DNA from: Clostridium transplantifaecale
GTDB lineage: Bacteria > Bacillota > Clostridia > Lachnospirales > Lachnospiraceae
Assembly (NCBI RefSeq): GCF_900626075.1
Contig: NZ_UYZY01000002.1
Span: forward strand, 310,001-374,000
DNA: 64,000 nt
Direction: 5' to 3'
Position numbers and translations under genes: made by a program. Under the pieces are notes generated by a model. The model saw nothing but the letters and a program-made list of their open reading frames with translations. It was not told where the DNA came from and ran no database searches. Positions 53,626-60,795 of this stretch are shown piece after piece (within the stretch, counting starts at the first letter, position 1; the number at the start of each line of letters is the position of its first letter).

Positions 53626-53700
53626 TTACTTGTCCTTCATGATAATATCTACGATTTCCAATACGACCTGAAAGACTACTGTGAGAATTTGTTTTATCAT
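53626..53700 (-). CDS. 24-aa hydrophobic peptide (MIKQILTVVFQVVLEIVDII...)
   Basis: A tiny gene with everything needed to be expressed: TTGGAGGAAAAGCGT ahead of the ATG at 53700, 24 codons, stop at 53626-53628, and a strong terminator within 40 bp. The peptide is an amphipathic or hydrophobic helix with a charged MKDK end, like type I toxin-antitoxin toxins or small membrane peptides. It lies between the operon start (DUF932) and a divergent gene. I cannot assign a known family. An antisense RNA would be expected if it is a type I toxin. Confidence 0.65.
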   Translation of the reverse strand: MIKQILTVVFQVVLEIVDIIMKDK

Positions 53701-53795
53701 ACGCTTTTCCTCCAAGATGTTTTGTTCTCACAGGTATAATATTTAATTAAAAATAGGGCCTTTTTACAAGGCTAATATTTCACTCTGTTTATGGC

Positions 53796-53823
53796 TTGAA
53801 TATTCTTTTCTTTATGATATAAT
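53796..53823 (+). promoter_or_regulatory. Promoter of the 45-aa peptide gene
   Basis: TTGAAT (53796-53801), 16 bp, TATAAT (53818-53823), about 60 bp ahead of the ATG at 53885. Confidence 0.65.
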
Positions 53824-53884
53824 TACGCTCATATAATAGTATTCTAACTTTTATCATTCTTGTATATCATAAGGAGGCAATCTT

Positions 53885-54022
53885 ATGTCAAATGTATATT
53901 TTCTACACGATGGAAAAACGCAAGGCATCCCCAGAAATTACCCACAGCGTCCATCAAAAGGCGGTTCTAAAACTGGCGGTAGTACCAAAAATAATGGTTC
54001 TCAAAAAGACAATACCAAATAA
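53885..54022 (+). CDS. 45-aa basic, Gly/Ser/Lys-rich peptide
   Basis: ATG at 53885 after AAGGAGGCAATCTT, 45 codons to TAA (54020-54022). N-terminal half MSNVYFLHDGKTQGIPRNYP; second half low complexity (KGGSKTGGSTKNNGSQK). Not recognised. It has no signal peptide. A good promoter and binding site and the position beside the 24-aa peptide argue that it is real, perhaps a regulatory or structural peptide of the element. Confidence 0.6.
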   Translation: MSNVYFLHDGKTQGIPRNYPQRPSKGGSKTGGSTKNNGSQKDNTK

Positions 54023-54152
54023 CATAATTATTTAAATAATTGACAACTCCGTTCATTGTCAATAAAAAATCAGCTTGAATAATCTACACTTCCTGACAAA
54101 ATGTATATACTCTCTCTGTATCCCAAAGCAACAATATAGAAAATCCAAAAAA

Positions 54153-54184
54153 AATCCGGCAGAATTAAATTTCCCTGCCGGATT
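54153..54184. terminator. Element hairpin T1 (AATCCGGCAG/CTGCCGGATT)
   Basis: Stem 54153-54162 with 54175-54184, A-run on the left. The same hairpin with flanking sequence (CTCTGTA.CC..AAAGCAACA on the left, TTAACATG on the right) recurs at 59461-59492 and in part at 59073-59098. It serves the convergent genes on both sides. 54023-54150 holds no gene. Confidence 0.75.
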
Positions 54185-54264
54185 AACATGTGCTAAGCCT
54201 TGCAAATATATTCCCAAACCTGCTACAGCCTTTTTAACTTTTTTATATTTAGTTGCTTTTACTA

Positions 54265-56349
54265 TTACTTATCTTTTTCATCTCGAAGGCCATTTGTATT
54301 TACATAATAACCATCGGGTGTCTGTCTGTTCACGAACATGATTCCTTTCGTACCGTCTGATACTGTGTTGAAATAATACCAGTTTCCATTAATCTGCTGC
54401 CATCCTGTCAGCATTCCCTTATTAATGTCAATATAGAACCATCCGTTCAGTACCGGATCGAAGGTCAGACCGGATTTTGCATAACCGTCCGCACCAAATG
54501 CATACCAGGCACCATTGATCATTTCCCAAAGAGGCTGTTCCGTTACATTGCCCTGCGCATCCGCCACGTTTAAGCCAGCGGCATAAGTGCCGTCTGCATA
54601 CTGTAATTTCCAACGGACATCCGTTTCTCCCGCCGCATTTACAGATGTTTCTGAAATCCATTTACTGTTGCTGTCGCTTGTTCCCGTAATAATTCCGGTC
54701 AGGGAATTTACGCGGCCTTTTTTACTGTCGATGGTGATTGTGCCGGAGGTGCTGCTGCTTGAGGAACCACGGTCTCCGCCTCCTCCGCCGGATGAAGTGC
54801 CGCCGGATGAAGTGCCGCCGGATGAAGTTTTATCCACGAAGACGAAGGTGCTGAACTCTGTGACGGCGAATGATACAGTTCCGTCACTATTTACGCGGGG
54901 ATTGATTGTTTCGGCTTCTCCGTTATGTTTTATATGCACGATGGTCAATAAATTAGGTGAAATCCCATCCGGCACCGGCATAGTGATAAGAACCGGGTAC
55001 TTTAATTCCCCTCCTGGAAGAGTGTTACTCTTATCCGTCAAAGAAATATTGATGGCACGCTTTATTTTATATTTAGACGCATTCGCATTAGTTAAGTCTT
55101 TCTCTTCCGTCTTTTCAAACTTGATGCCTGTGGCGCCGTTTAAAATGCCTCCCACAACTTCAACCTTTTCAGTATCTACTCCGCTTTCTCCGGCTTCGAC
55201 ACTGAGATCTGCTTTTTGCGCGGCAGATTTATATTCTGTCTCTAAGTCCGCATAACTCTGCGCTGCTTCTTCATCAACCTGAATCGCCAGCTTTAATGTA
55301 TCCTTTTCTTCCGACTCTAGGTTTGTGTTTTCAATATTGGCCTTTATATCTCCATCCTTTAAATCATCAATAAGGCGCTTTCCCTCATTAACTGTATCAT
55401 CCATAACAAACGGATCGCTAAGAGCAGAGAAATCGCTGTTCTCATAGTCTATTAAATCTCCAAGTGCCCTAACATTAAATTTGTATGTTTTACCATCTTC
55501 CATTTCATATGATAAATCCGCTTCATTCTCTACCGATGTCATAACACGGCTTTTCTCATATTCGCCTGTTGCCGGGTTCAATTCCCATAAATAAATAATA
55601 TATAATTTATATGACGCACCTAATATATCATCCTTTTCCGGAACATCATCCCATGTCATGACCCCTCCCGAAATCCATTTCAAGTTAATCGGTGTAGAAA
55701 CTTTCTTGTCCGGAATTTCATAGTTATATGGTTCACTATACTCAGACCAGTATTCCTCCGGAACATCCCAACCGTCTTTCACAAATGCAGCTCGAAACGT
55801 ATATTCTCCCGGCTCTGAAAAACTCATACGGGCATCCCACTCCTCGTAGTAACCGGAAGAACTGGTAAATCCCTCTGTTACAGGTACACCATTATTATAG
55901 ACCATTACTCTCGTATATAAAACATCTTCTGCTTCTTCATCTGAGAGTTGATCCCAATCGCCCCATCCTGGGTAATCAATACCATCCCATGCATTATCAC
56001 CTACAGCCCAATGTGGATTTTTTGCCGGAATGAAAGCCGCCTCCGACGACGACGCTTTCTCAACATTCATAATGCTTCTGGTCAGCATCACTCCATCAAG
56101 AACTTCATCCGCCTCATCTTCATCTGATTCTGCAGGTTTTTCAGGTTTTTTCGATTTTTCTGATTCCTCCGACTTTGTCGGTTCTTCCGGCTCTGCTTCG
56201 GTCGGTGTTGCCGCTTTTCCTCCGCCATCAGAAGTTTCCGTTGTTTTGTTCTGCTCTGCCTTATCTGCAAAAGCAATTCCTGTCGTGGTCGAGCACAAGA
56301 GCATGACAATTATCATCATCTTGGCTATCCACCTTGTTTTCTCTTTCAC
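54265..56349 (-). CDS. Secreted cell-wall-binding protein with FN3-like region
   Basis: A 694-aa exported protein. The GTG at 56349 follows AAGGAGGAAGAAGGAA and gives a signal peptide (WIAKMMIIVMLLCSTTTGIAFA). Then come a Ser/Glu/Lys/Pro linker (about 35-75), two beta-sandwich fibronectin-III-like regions (about 110-330), a helical stretch, a Gly/Ser linker (SSGGTSSGGTSSGGGGG) and C-terminal Trp/Gly cell-wall-binding repeats (WYAFGADGYAKSGL, GWQQINGNWYYFN). Held at the surface, it could be an adhesin or aggregation factor carried as cargo. The adhesion role is inference. A longer frame upstream lacks a binding site. Confidence 0.82.
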   Translation of the reverse strand: MKEKTRWIAKMMIIVMLLCSTTTGIAFADKAEQNKTTETSDGGGKAATPTEAEPEEPTKSEESEKSKKPEKPAESDEDEADEVLDGVMLTRSIMNVEKASSSEAAFIPAKNPHWAVGDNAWDGIDYPGWGDWDQLSDEEAEDVLYTRVMVYNNGVPVTEGFTSSSGYYEEWDARMSFSEPGEYTFRAAFVKDGWDVPEEYWSEYSEPYNYEIPDKKVSTPINLKWISGGVMTWDDVPEKDDILGASYKLYIIYLWELNPATGEYEKSRVMTSVENEADLSYEMEDGKTYKFNVRALGDLIDYENSDFSALSDPFVMDDTVNEGKRLIDDLKDGDIKANIENTNLESEEKDTLKLAIQVDEEAAQSYADLETEYKSAAQKADLSVEAGESGVDTEKVEVVGGILNGATGIKFEKTEEKDLTNANASKYKIKRAINISLTDKSNTLPGGELKYPVLITMPVPDGISPNLLTIVHIKHNGEAETINPRVNSDGTVSFAVTEFSTFVFVDKTSSGGTSSGGTSSGGGGGDRGSSSSSTSGTITIDSKKGRVNSLTGIITGTSDSNSKWISETSVNAAGETDVRWKLQYADGTYAAGLNVADAQGNVTEQPLWEMINGAWYAFGADGYAKSGLTFDPVLNGWFYIDINKGMLTGWQQINGNWYYFNTVSDGTKGIMFVNRQTPDGYYVNTNGLRDEKDK

Positions 56350-56418
56350 TTCCTTCTTCCTCCTTGTTTTTAAATATATTTCATCAGGATAAATCTCTCC
56401 CCTTAGGGTATATTTCAT

Positions 56419-56676
56419 CTATCCCAAAGAATTCACATTACAAAACGCAGATAATAAAAATTCGCCTCATTCATCCGAAAATGTTACCACCATTTATTTA
56501 ATTATCTGCCATATTATGTATAAAAAACCTGTGTCGAGCAAACCTATAAATAATAACATATTTCTCATCTATGTTTTATCGTAATTACGATATAATTATA
56601 CGTCTTTTCGCACCTATTGTCTATCGATAATTCGCAATAAAATATCGTTATTAGGTAATATTAGGAGGAAAATGCG
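56419..56676. other. AT-rich divergent region, no gene seen
   Basis: Strongly AT-rich. It must hold the promoters of the surface protein (left) and the XRE gene (right, with GGAGGAAAATGCG before its ATG). Short dyads with TTACGATA and TATCGTAATTACGATA (about 56578-56594) may be XRE operators. Confidence 0.4.
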
Positions 56677-56994
56677 ATGTTCGATGTATTAGGAAGGATT
56701 AAAGAACTAAGAGAAGCCAGAAATTGGTCTGTATACAAGCTCGCGCTGCTTTCCGGAATACCGCAATCAACAATCGCAACGTGGTATCAGAAAAACTTAT
56801 GCCCGCCGATTGATAAATTAGAAATTCTATGTAATGTGTTCGATATTACGTTGGCAGAATTCTTTTCAACTGAAGAATTTAGTGGATTGTCAAAAGAGCA
56901 CTCTGAGTTGTTGCAAAAATGGATGCTCCTGGGCCACACTGAAAAAAACGCCCTGACTTCAGTAATTAATGCGTTTATTAATCAGCCAAGATAG
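56677..56994 (+). CDS. XRE-family regulator of the element
   Basis: A 105-aa protein with an N-terminal HTH (LREARNWSVYKLALLSGIPQ, then STIATWYQKN, residues about 10-45) and a short helical tail (LSKEHSELLQKWMLLGHTEK). This tail type is typical of element-borne repressors. Divergent from the surface protein gene and tail-to-tail with the mini-relaxase gene, with no bases between the stops. Confidence 0.87.
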   Translation: MFDVLGRIKELREARNWSVYKLALLSGIPQSTIATWYQKNLCPPIDKLEILCNVFDITLAEFFSTEEFSGLSKEHSELLQKWMLLGHTEKNALTSVINAFINQPR

Positions 56995-57576
56995 CTATAT
57001 CTGTGCTACAAATCTCAGCAATGGCCGGTTTCCATGATGTTGCAGATATGCGTTCTGGTATTGCAGTAAAATACCATTGAAATGATTCTGCCGCGCATTC
57101 AGAAGCCCTCGGTTGTCATGCCATTTAAGACCGTTCTCCAAGTTAATTGAGTTGATTACAAAATGAATATGTATGCCTATGTAGTCCTGATGGATAGCAA
57201 ACAGTACCTGATTCCCTCTTTGATAATAAAAACTGCCCATGGAATTCGCCAACCAATAAATCCATCTTAAATCACATCCCAGCATGATATACTCTCCTTG
57301 AGTTAACAAAAAAACATTCTTATCGGAATAAACAAAAACCTTATGTGATAAACGCCTTCCCCTTCGTGTTGAAATATAATTCACATTCTGAACTTTTTCT
57401 ATCTGGAATATGATTTCTTCTGCCGATTCATAAAAAGCAACACCGTATCCACTTGACCCAAGAAAATTCTCAGCGTCCGGTTTGTTTTCTCTCTGACACA
57501 TGACATATTTAACCACATTGGACATAACGTCTATATTCGTATAATTTCCGGTTCTCGCCAAGCATAATAGTGCCAT
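56995..57576 (-). CDS. Small relaxase-like protein A (HxH motif)
   Basis: A 193-aa protein with the relaxase metal signature HQDYIGIHIHFVINSI (about residues 128-143), the three-His pattern of MOB-P/V relaxases, followed by KWHDNRG. The N-terminus (IDVMSNVVKYVMCQREN) matches the place of SIRNCIEYIFD in relaxase B. It is far shorter than typical relaxases (300-600 aa) and lacks a clear N-terminal Tyr motif, so it may be a minimal or degenerate nicking enzyme. Upstream lies the divergent HTH gene at 57851. Confidence 0.7.
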   Translation of the reverse strand: MALLCLARTGNYTNIDVMSNVVKYVMCQRENKPDAENFLGSSGYGVAFYESAEEIIFQIEKVQNVNYISTRRGRRLSHKVFVYSDKNVFLLTQGEYIMLGCDLRWIYWLANSMGSFYYQRGNQVLFAIHQDYIGIHIHFVINSINLENGLKWHDNRGLLNARQNHFNGILLQYQNAYLQHHGNRPLLRFVAQI

Positions 57577-57850
57577 TTAAAATAAATGAATTTATACACA
57601 CTTACAACCTTACTATCTCAGCGGTTTTCTTTCTATCAATATCTTTTGGTCTTTCTAATCAGCAAATCAACAAATTTTTGACTATCATGGCAGCCATTGC
57701 TGATATTCTGGATAACTTTAACTTCAACGATTATCAGTTATAACTGTGTAAAAACAAAGTGAAATAAGACCTATCTATTAAATCTTTTATACTGTACCAT
57801 CGCTAAAAACATCTATATAAAGACAAAGCTTTATAAGGAGGTGTTTTAGC
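57577..57850. other. Divergent control region of module A
   Basis: 274 bp, AT-rich, between relaxase A and its HTH gene. It ends with AAGGAGGTGTTTTAGC before the HTH ATG. An oriT may be here, but I see no repeat that proves it. Confidence 0.35.
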
Positions 57851-58048
57851 ATGTTATTTGACAATTACGGTGATTTATTGAATCTAACTGACCTTAGCGA
57901 AATTCTGGATGTAAAACCTGCTACCGCTGCCCGATTATGCCGTTCGGGCAAAATCAAGGCTTTTAAAGCCGGAAGGGAATGGCGAACCACTAAACTTGCA
58001 CTGGAAGCATATGTTCTTTCCGAAAGCTATTATCAACCATTAGCGTGA
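57851..58048 (+). CDS. Excisionase-like HTH protein A
   Basis: A 65-aa MerR/Xis-type winged helix (LTDLSEILDVKPATAARLCR, then GKIKAFKAGREWRTTKLALEAY). It is clearly homologous to the 69-aa protein at 59185 (shared F(D/E)NY, IKAF, GR.W, E.Y). Either an excision or transfer-control DNA-binding protein. Strong terminator after the stop. Confidence 0.85.
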   Translation: MLFDNYGDLLNLTDLSEILDVKPATAARLCRSGKIKAFKAGREWRTTKLALEAYVLSESYYQPLA

Positions 58049-58060
58049 TTTTATCAAAAG

Positions 58061-58094
58061 TCCCAGGCAATAATAATTGCCTGGGAGCATCTTT
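58061..58094 (+). terminator. Terminator of HTH gene A
   Basis: TCCCAGGCAA (58061-58070), TAATAA, TTGCCTGGGA (58077-58086), then GCATCTTTTTT. Confidence 0.92.
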
Positions 58095-58095
58095 T

Positions 58096-58665
58096 TTAAT
58101 AACCATAATAGCGTTCGCATGTTTCGTTAGCTTTCCTATTACTAATTAAATTATAATTACGTGAATCCATCCACGCATTCACTAAACTTGTCATCCATCG
58201 CTTCTCAAAGCTAAAGCTAAATCGCTTTCCATCCCTCCAGCCAATCGTATCAACAGCCAAATGAATATGAATTTGATTTGTATCCATATGAACACCATAT
58301 GCTGTAATATAATTTTCTCCATAAATCTCCGCAATGTAGTGCGCTAAATCAAAAGCCTCATTTGGCATAACACTATCTGCATTATGAAAACTAATGATTC
58401 GATGTTTCAATAAATTTTCTTTTGCTTTTCCATAGACAAAATTATTTATAATCATTTGATTGGCTACCAACTCTGGCTGGATCTCTTGACACCTTGTTCC
58501 CATGAAATGTGCGCATCCCACAAAATCACTACACATATGACCTGTGCGCACCTCATCATAGAAGGTCTTACCCACATCAAAAATATATTCTATACAATTC
58601 CTTATGCTGTCCTCTGTATCGTATCGCTTGTTATTATCTTCATTTACAAATTTAATAATTGGCAT
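58096..58665 (-). CDS. Small relaxase-like protein B
   Basis: A 189-aa relaxase/mobilization-nuclease type protein. The metal motif is GVHMDTNQIHIHLAVDTIGW (about 138-157), preceded by AHYIAEIYGENYITAY. Unlike protein A, it retains an N-terminal YIFDVGKT-type stretch (about 27-34) that may hold the active tyrosine. It overlaps the upstream MobC-like gene by 22 bp. Truncated compared with most MOB relaxases but not visibly broken: complete frame, and a terminator shared with HTH A. Confidence 0.78.
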   Translation of the reverse strand: MPIIKFVNEDNNKRYDTEDSIRNCIEYIFDVGKTFYDEVRTGHMCSDFVGCAHFMGTRCQEIQPELVANQMIINNFVYGKAKENLLKHRIISFHNADSVMPNEAFDLAHYIAEIYGENYITAYGVHMDTNQIHIHLAVDTIGWRDGKRFSFSFEKRWMTSLVNAWMDSRNYNLISNRKANETCERYYGY

Positions 58666-58925
58666 GCATTAAAAACCTCCTCCCGTATAGAGTCAAATGA
58701 TACGTTATTCCTATTTGCTGTTGGAAGTTCTTCCTCCGCCTTATCTACTGCACTAAGAATTTTGTGTAGGCTTTGGTAAAACTCCTTACTCTTCCCTATA
58801 ACCTGTATTGGATTTGCATTAATGCAAGCTCTGATATAATCGCTTCTATTCATGCCCGAGTTCTCCATTCCCTGTTCTAGTCTTATCTCCTCTTCTTCTG
58901 TAATTTTAAAAGTAATAAGCTTCAT
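58644..58925 (-). CDS. MobC-like relaxosome accessory protein
   Basis: A 93-aa protein with a ribbon-helix-helix type start (KLITFKITEEEEIRLEQGME, then GMNRSDYIRACIN). It resembles plasmid MobC proteins that help relaxases open oriT. It overlaps the relaxase B gene, so the two are co-translated. Protein A has no such partner in front of it. Confidence 0.75.
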   Translation of the reverse strand: MKLITFKITEEEEIRLEQGMENSGMNRSDYIRACINANPIQVIGKSKEFYQSLHKILSAVDKAEEELPTANRNNVSFDSIREEVFNACQLLNL

Positions 58926-59184
58926 CTTTTATGTTCCTCCTTTGGACGGTATCTCTGCAAGTAGGTGGAAGCGTATTACCGGCTCCAGTCTACTTTACTT
59001 TATTGTTAGATAGGGTTGTTAAAAATGATTTAGGAAGAATTAAATATCAGGAATCCAAAACAAAAAATAAACCCGGCAGAAATAATTCCCTCTGCCGGAC
59101 TATACCGCATACCCATTTTTCCTTAATCCAACTTCAACAGCAGCCTGTCCATTTTGTTGCTACCGTGCGAAAGAACAGATAATC
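58926..59184. other. Divergent control region of module B, possible oriT
   Basis: 259 bp between the MobC-like gene and HTH gene B, containing hairpin T3, CCGGCAGA (59073-59080) with TCTGCCGG (59091-59098), in a stretch related to T1 and T2. The position upstream of mobC is where oriT is usually found, but I could not identify a nick site. Confidence 0.4.
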
Positions 59185-59394
59185 ATGTTTGAAAATTATG
59201 ATGAAATAATAACGATTGCTGAGCTATGCGAAATATTTGGCATAGGACGTAGTGCCGCATACAAAATCCTTCATGTGGGCGACATCAAAGCCTTTCGTGT
59301 CGGCCGGATATGGAAAATTTTAAAACGCAGAGTAGAAGAATACATTCAAAGAAAAAGTAAATTAAAAAACACCTCCTATAAGCTGCACCAATAA
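59185..59394 (+). CDS. Excisionase-like HTH protein B
   Basis: A 69-aa winged-helix protein (ITIAELCEIFGIGRSAAYKI, then GDIKAFRVGRIWKILKRRVE), paralogue of the one at 57851. Last gene of the element, 136 bp from attR. Probably controls the divergent mobC-relaxase B unit or excision. Confidence 0.85.
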   Translation: MFENYDEIITIAELCEIFGIGRSAAYKILHVGDIKAFRVGRIWKILKRRVEEYIQRKSKLKNTSYKLHQ

Positions 59395-59460
59395 AGGCTA
59401 TTCTCATACCCACTCTGTACCCACAAAGCAACAGCACACGGGAAACTTCAACAAAAAATA

Positions 59461-59492
59461 AATCCGGCAGAATTAAGCTTTTCTGCCGGATT
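59461..59492. terminator. Element hairpin T2 at the right end
   Basis: AATCCGGCAG (59461-59470) with CTGCCGGATT (59483-59492), A-rich left and T-rich on the minus strand. It would stop transcripts entering the element from the displaced queT promoter and those leaving HTH gene B. Confidence 0.8.
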
Positions 59493-59529
59493 AACATGCG
59501 TTAAACCTTGTTAAAATAGATGTTTTTCA

Positions 59530-59580
59530 AGTTTTGTTTTAGGTGTGGAAGGTCTCGAACACACCGGTCGGTTTGTGCAG
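59530..59580. repeat. attR core, 51-bp direct repeat
   Basis: Identical to 42799-42849. It contains the second copy of the aptamer, here followed on the minus strand by TTGAAAAACATC instead of the queT ribosome binding site. Confidence 0.9.
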
Positions 59581-59663
59581 CTTCTCTCGATGCGTGATTT
59601 GGCACGAGGGAATTGCGACCTTATTGCAGAGGCTAATATATCATGAATTTCTATAAAATGCAA
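59581..59663 (-). promoter_or_regulatory. Displaced native queT promoter and leader (orphan)
   Basis: Minus strand TTGCAT (59658-59663), 17 bp, TATATT (59635-59640), then GGTCG/CGACC and CTCG/CGAG pairing leading into the attR aptamer. It now runs into the element and terminator T2. Its location next to the chromosomal ABC operon marks it as the original queT promoter. Confidence 0.7.
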
Positions 59664-59716
59664 GCTGTGCCGGCAATTCTTTCTTCGTCTGCTGCCTCCC
59701 GGCCAGACGAAGAAAA

Positions 59717-60742
59717 CTAATCGAGCAGAGCGCTCTCCAGATCGGCCAGCATCACATCCAGCGCAGTGATACCACCCTCGGCGGTGTACCACACGGCCGG
59801 GTGCTCCAGATAAACGATATTGCCATTCTGATACGCTGCGGTGCCCATAACAAGCTCATTTTCCATAATTTCCCTGGCCAGCTGAGCGCCGTCCGTGTTA
59901 ATGGCCGCATCGCGGTCCATCACGAATATGTAATCCGGGGCTTTTTCTACGATAAATTCAAAGGATGCCTCATTGCCGTGGGTTGCCGTATCGATTTCAG
60001 CGTCCACACCGATATTCTCAAAGCCTATTTCCCCGCCGATAATCGAGCAGCGGCCATCGTTGCCCAACACGTTAAAGCTGCCGCTGGTACTCATGCCCAC
60101 AATGGCCGTCCGGCCTTCTGCAATGGCAGCCAGCGCTTCCACGCGGGAGGCAAAGCCGGTCAGCTTTTCCTCCACCTGACTTTCAAGTCCGAACATGGAG
60201 GCAATGGTCAGAGCGTTCTGCCCCACACTCTCCACAACGCCGATGGTGCTGTCGGTGGCCAGGTAGACAACCGGTGCAATTTCGCTGAGCGCGTCATAGG
60301 AGCTGCTCAGGCGTCCGCCGATGAAGATGACGTCCGGCTCGCAGGCCATGACGGCCTCCAGATCGGCTTCCTTAATGGTGCCCAGGTTTTCGATGCCCTC
60401 ATCGGTGATATAGCTCTGCAGATAGTCAATGGAGGACCCCTTCGAAACGCCCACTACCCGGTCTCCCAAACCCAGATTATCCAAAATGTCCAGGGCGGCC
60501 AGGTCCATCACCGCAATGCGCTGGGGATTATACGGAATTTCCAGTTCGGCGGCCTTCTGATTACCGTCTAAGGACGTAATCGTAATCTTCTCAGGGCTCC
60601 GGTTCTCCGGCGCATCTGCGGCCGGCTCAGAAGCCGCGTTCTCTGTTCCATTATTGCCTATCGCGGTATTAGAATTATTTCCGCAGGCTGTAAGACTAAA
60701 AAGCATAAAGGCTGCAAGTGACAGCGTTAAAATTTTTCTCAT
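59717..60742 (-). CDS. Siderophore ABC transporter, substrate-binding lipoprotein (YclQ/FatB-like)
   Basis: A 341-aa lipoprotein. Signal peptide with lipobox LFSLTACGNN (Cys about 20), an acidic linker, then a periplasmic-binding-protein fold of the iron-siderophore class (RIAVMDLAALDILDNLGLGD, then NLGTIKEADLEAVMACEPDV, and a C-terminal GGITALDVML). It catches ferric siderophore outside the membrane. The ATG at 60742 follows AAAGGGAGAATCAAACA. Last gene of the four-gene operon, 53 bp after the ATPase gene. Confidence 0.9.
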   Translation of the reverse strand: MRKILTLSLAAFMLFSLTACGNNSNTAIGNNGTENAASEPAADAPENRSPEKITITSLDGNQKAAELEIPYNPQRIAVMDLAALDILDNLGLGDRVVGVSKGSSIDYLQSYITDEGIENLGTIKEADLEAVMACEPDVIFIGGRLSSSYDALSEIAPVVYLATDSTIGVVESVGQNALTIASMFGLESQVEEKLTGFASRVEALAAIAEGRTAIVGMSTSGSFNVLGNDGRCSIIGGEIGFENIGVDAEIDTATHGNEASFEFIVEKAPDYIFVMDRDAAINTDGAQLAREIMENELVMGTAAYQNGNIVYLEHPAVWYTAEGGITALDVMLADLESALLD

Positions 60743-60795
60743 TGTTTGATTCTCCCTTTCAAAAAAATACAGATAACTTAGTGTCTGCCGCAACG

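Larger units (their letters stand above)
42799..59580. mobile_element. Integrative mobilizable element in the queT riboswitch (16.7 kb)
   Basis: Flanked by 51-bp direct repeats (42799-42849, 59530-59580), giving a unit of 16,731 bp counted with one core. It holds tyrosine integrase and excisionase at the left end, cargo and a recombination module in the middle, and two relaxase modules at the right end. No coupling protein, VirB4 or pilus genes are seen, so transfer would need a helper. Gene content is more AT-rich than the chromosome around it. Confidence 0.88.

Noticed and set aside
53423..53731. 102-aa frame overlapping the 24-aa peptide and the DUF932 start
   Set aside because: It is out of frame with both, runs through the terminator hairpin, and has no family features.
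42799..59580. Prophage
   Set aside because: Integrase, RecT and exonuclease are phage-like, but there are no capsid, terminase, tail or lysis genes, while relaxases and MobC are present.
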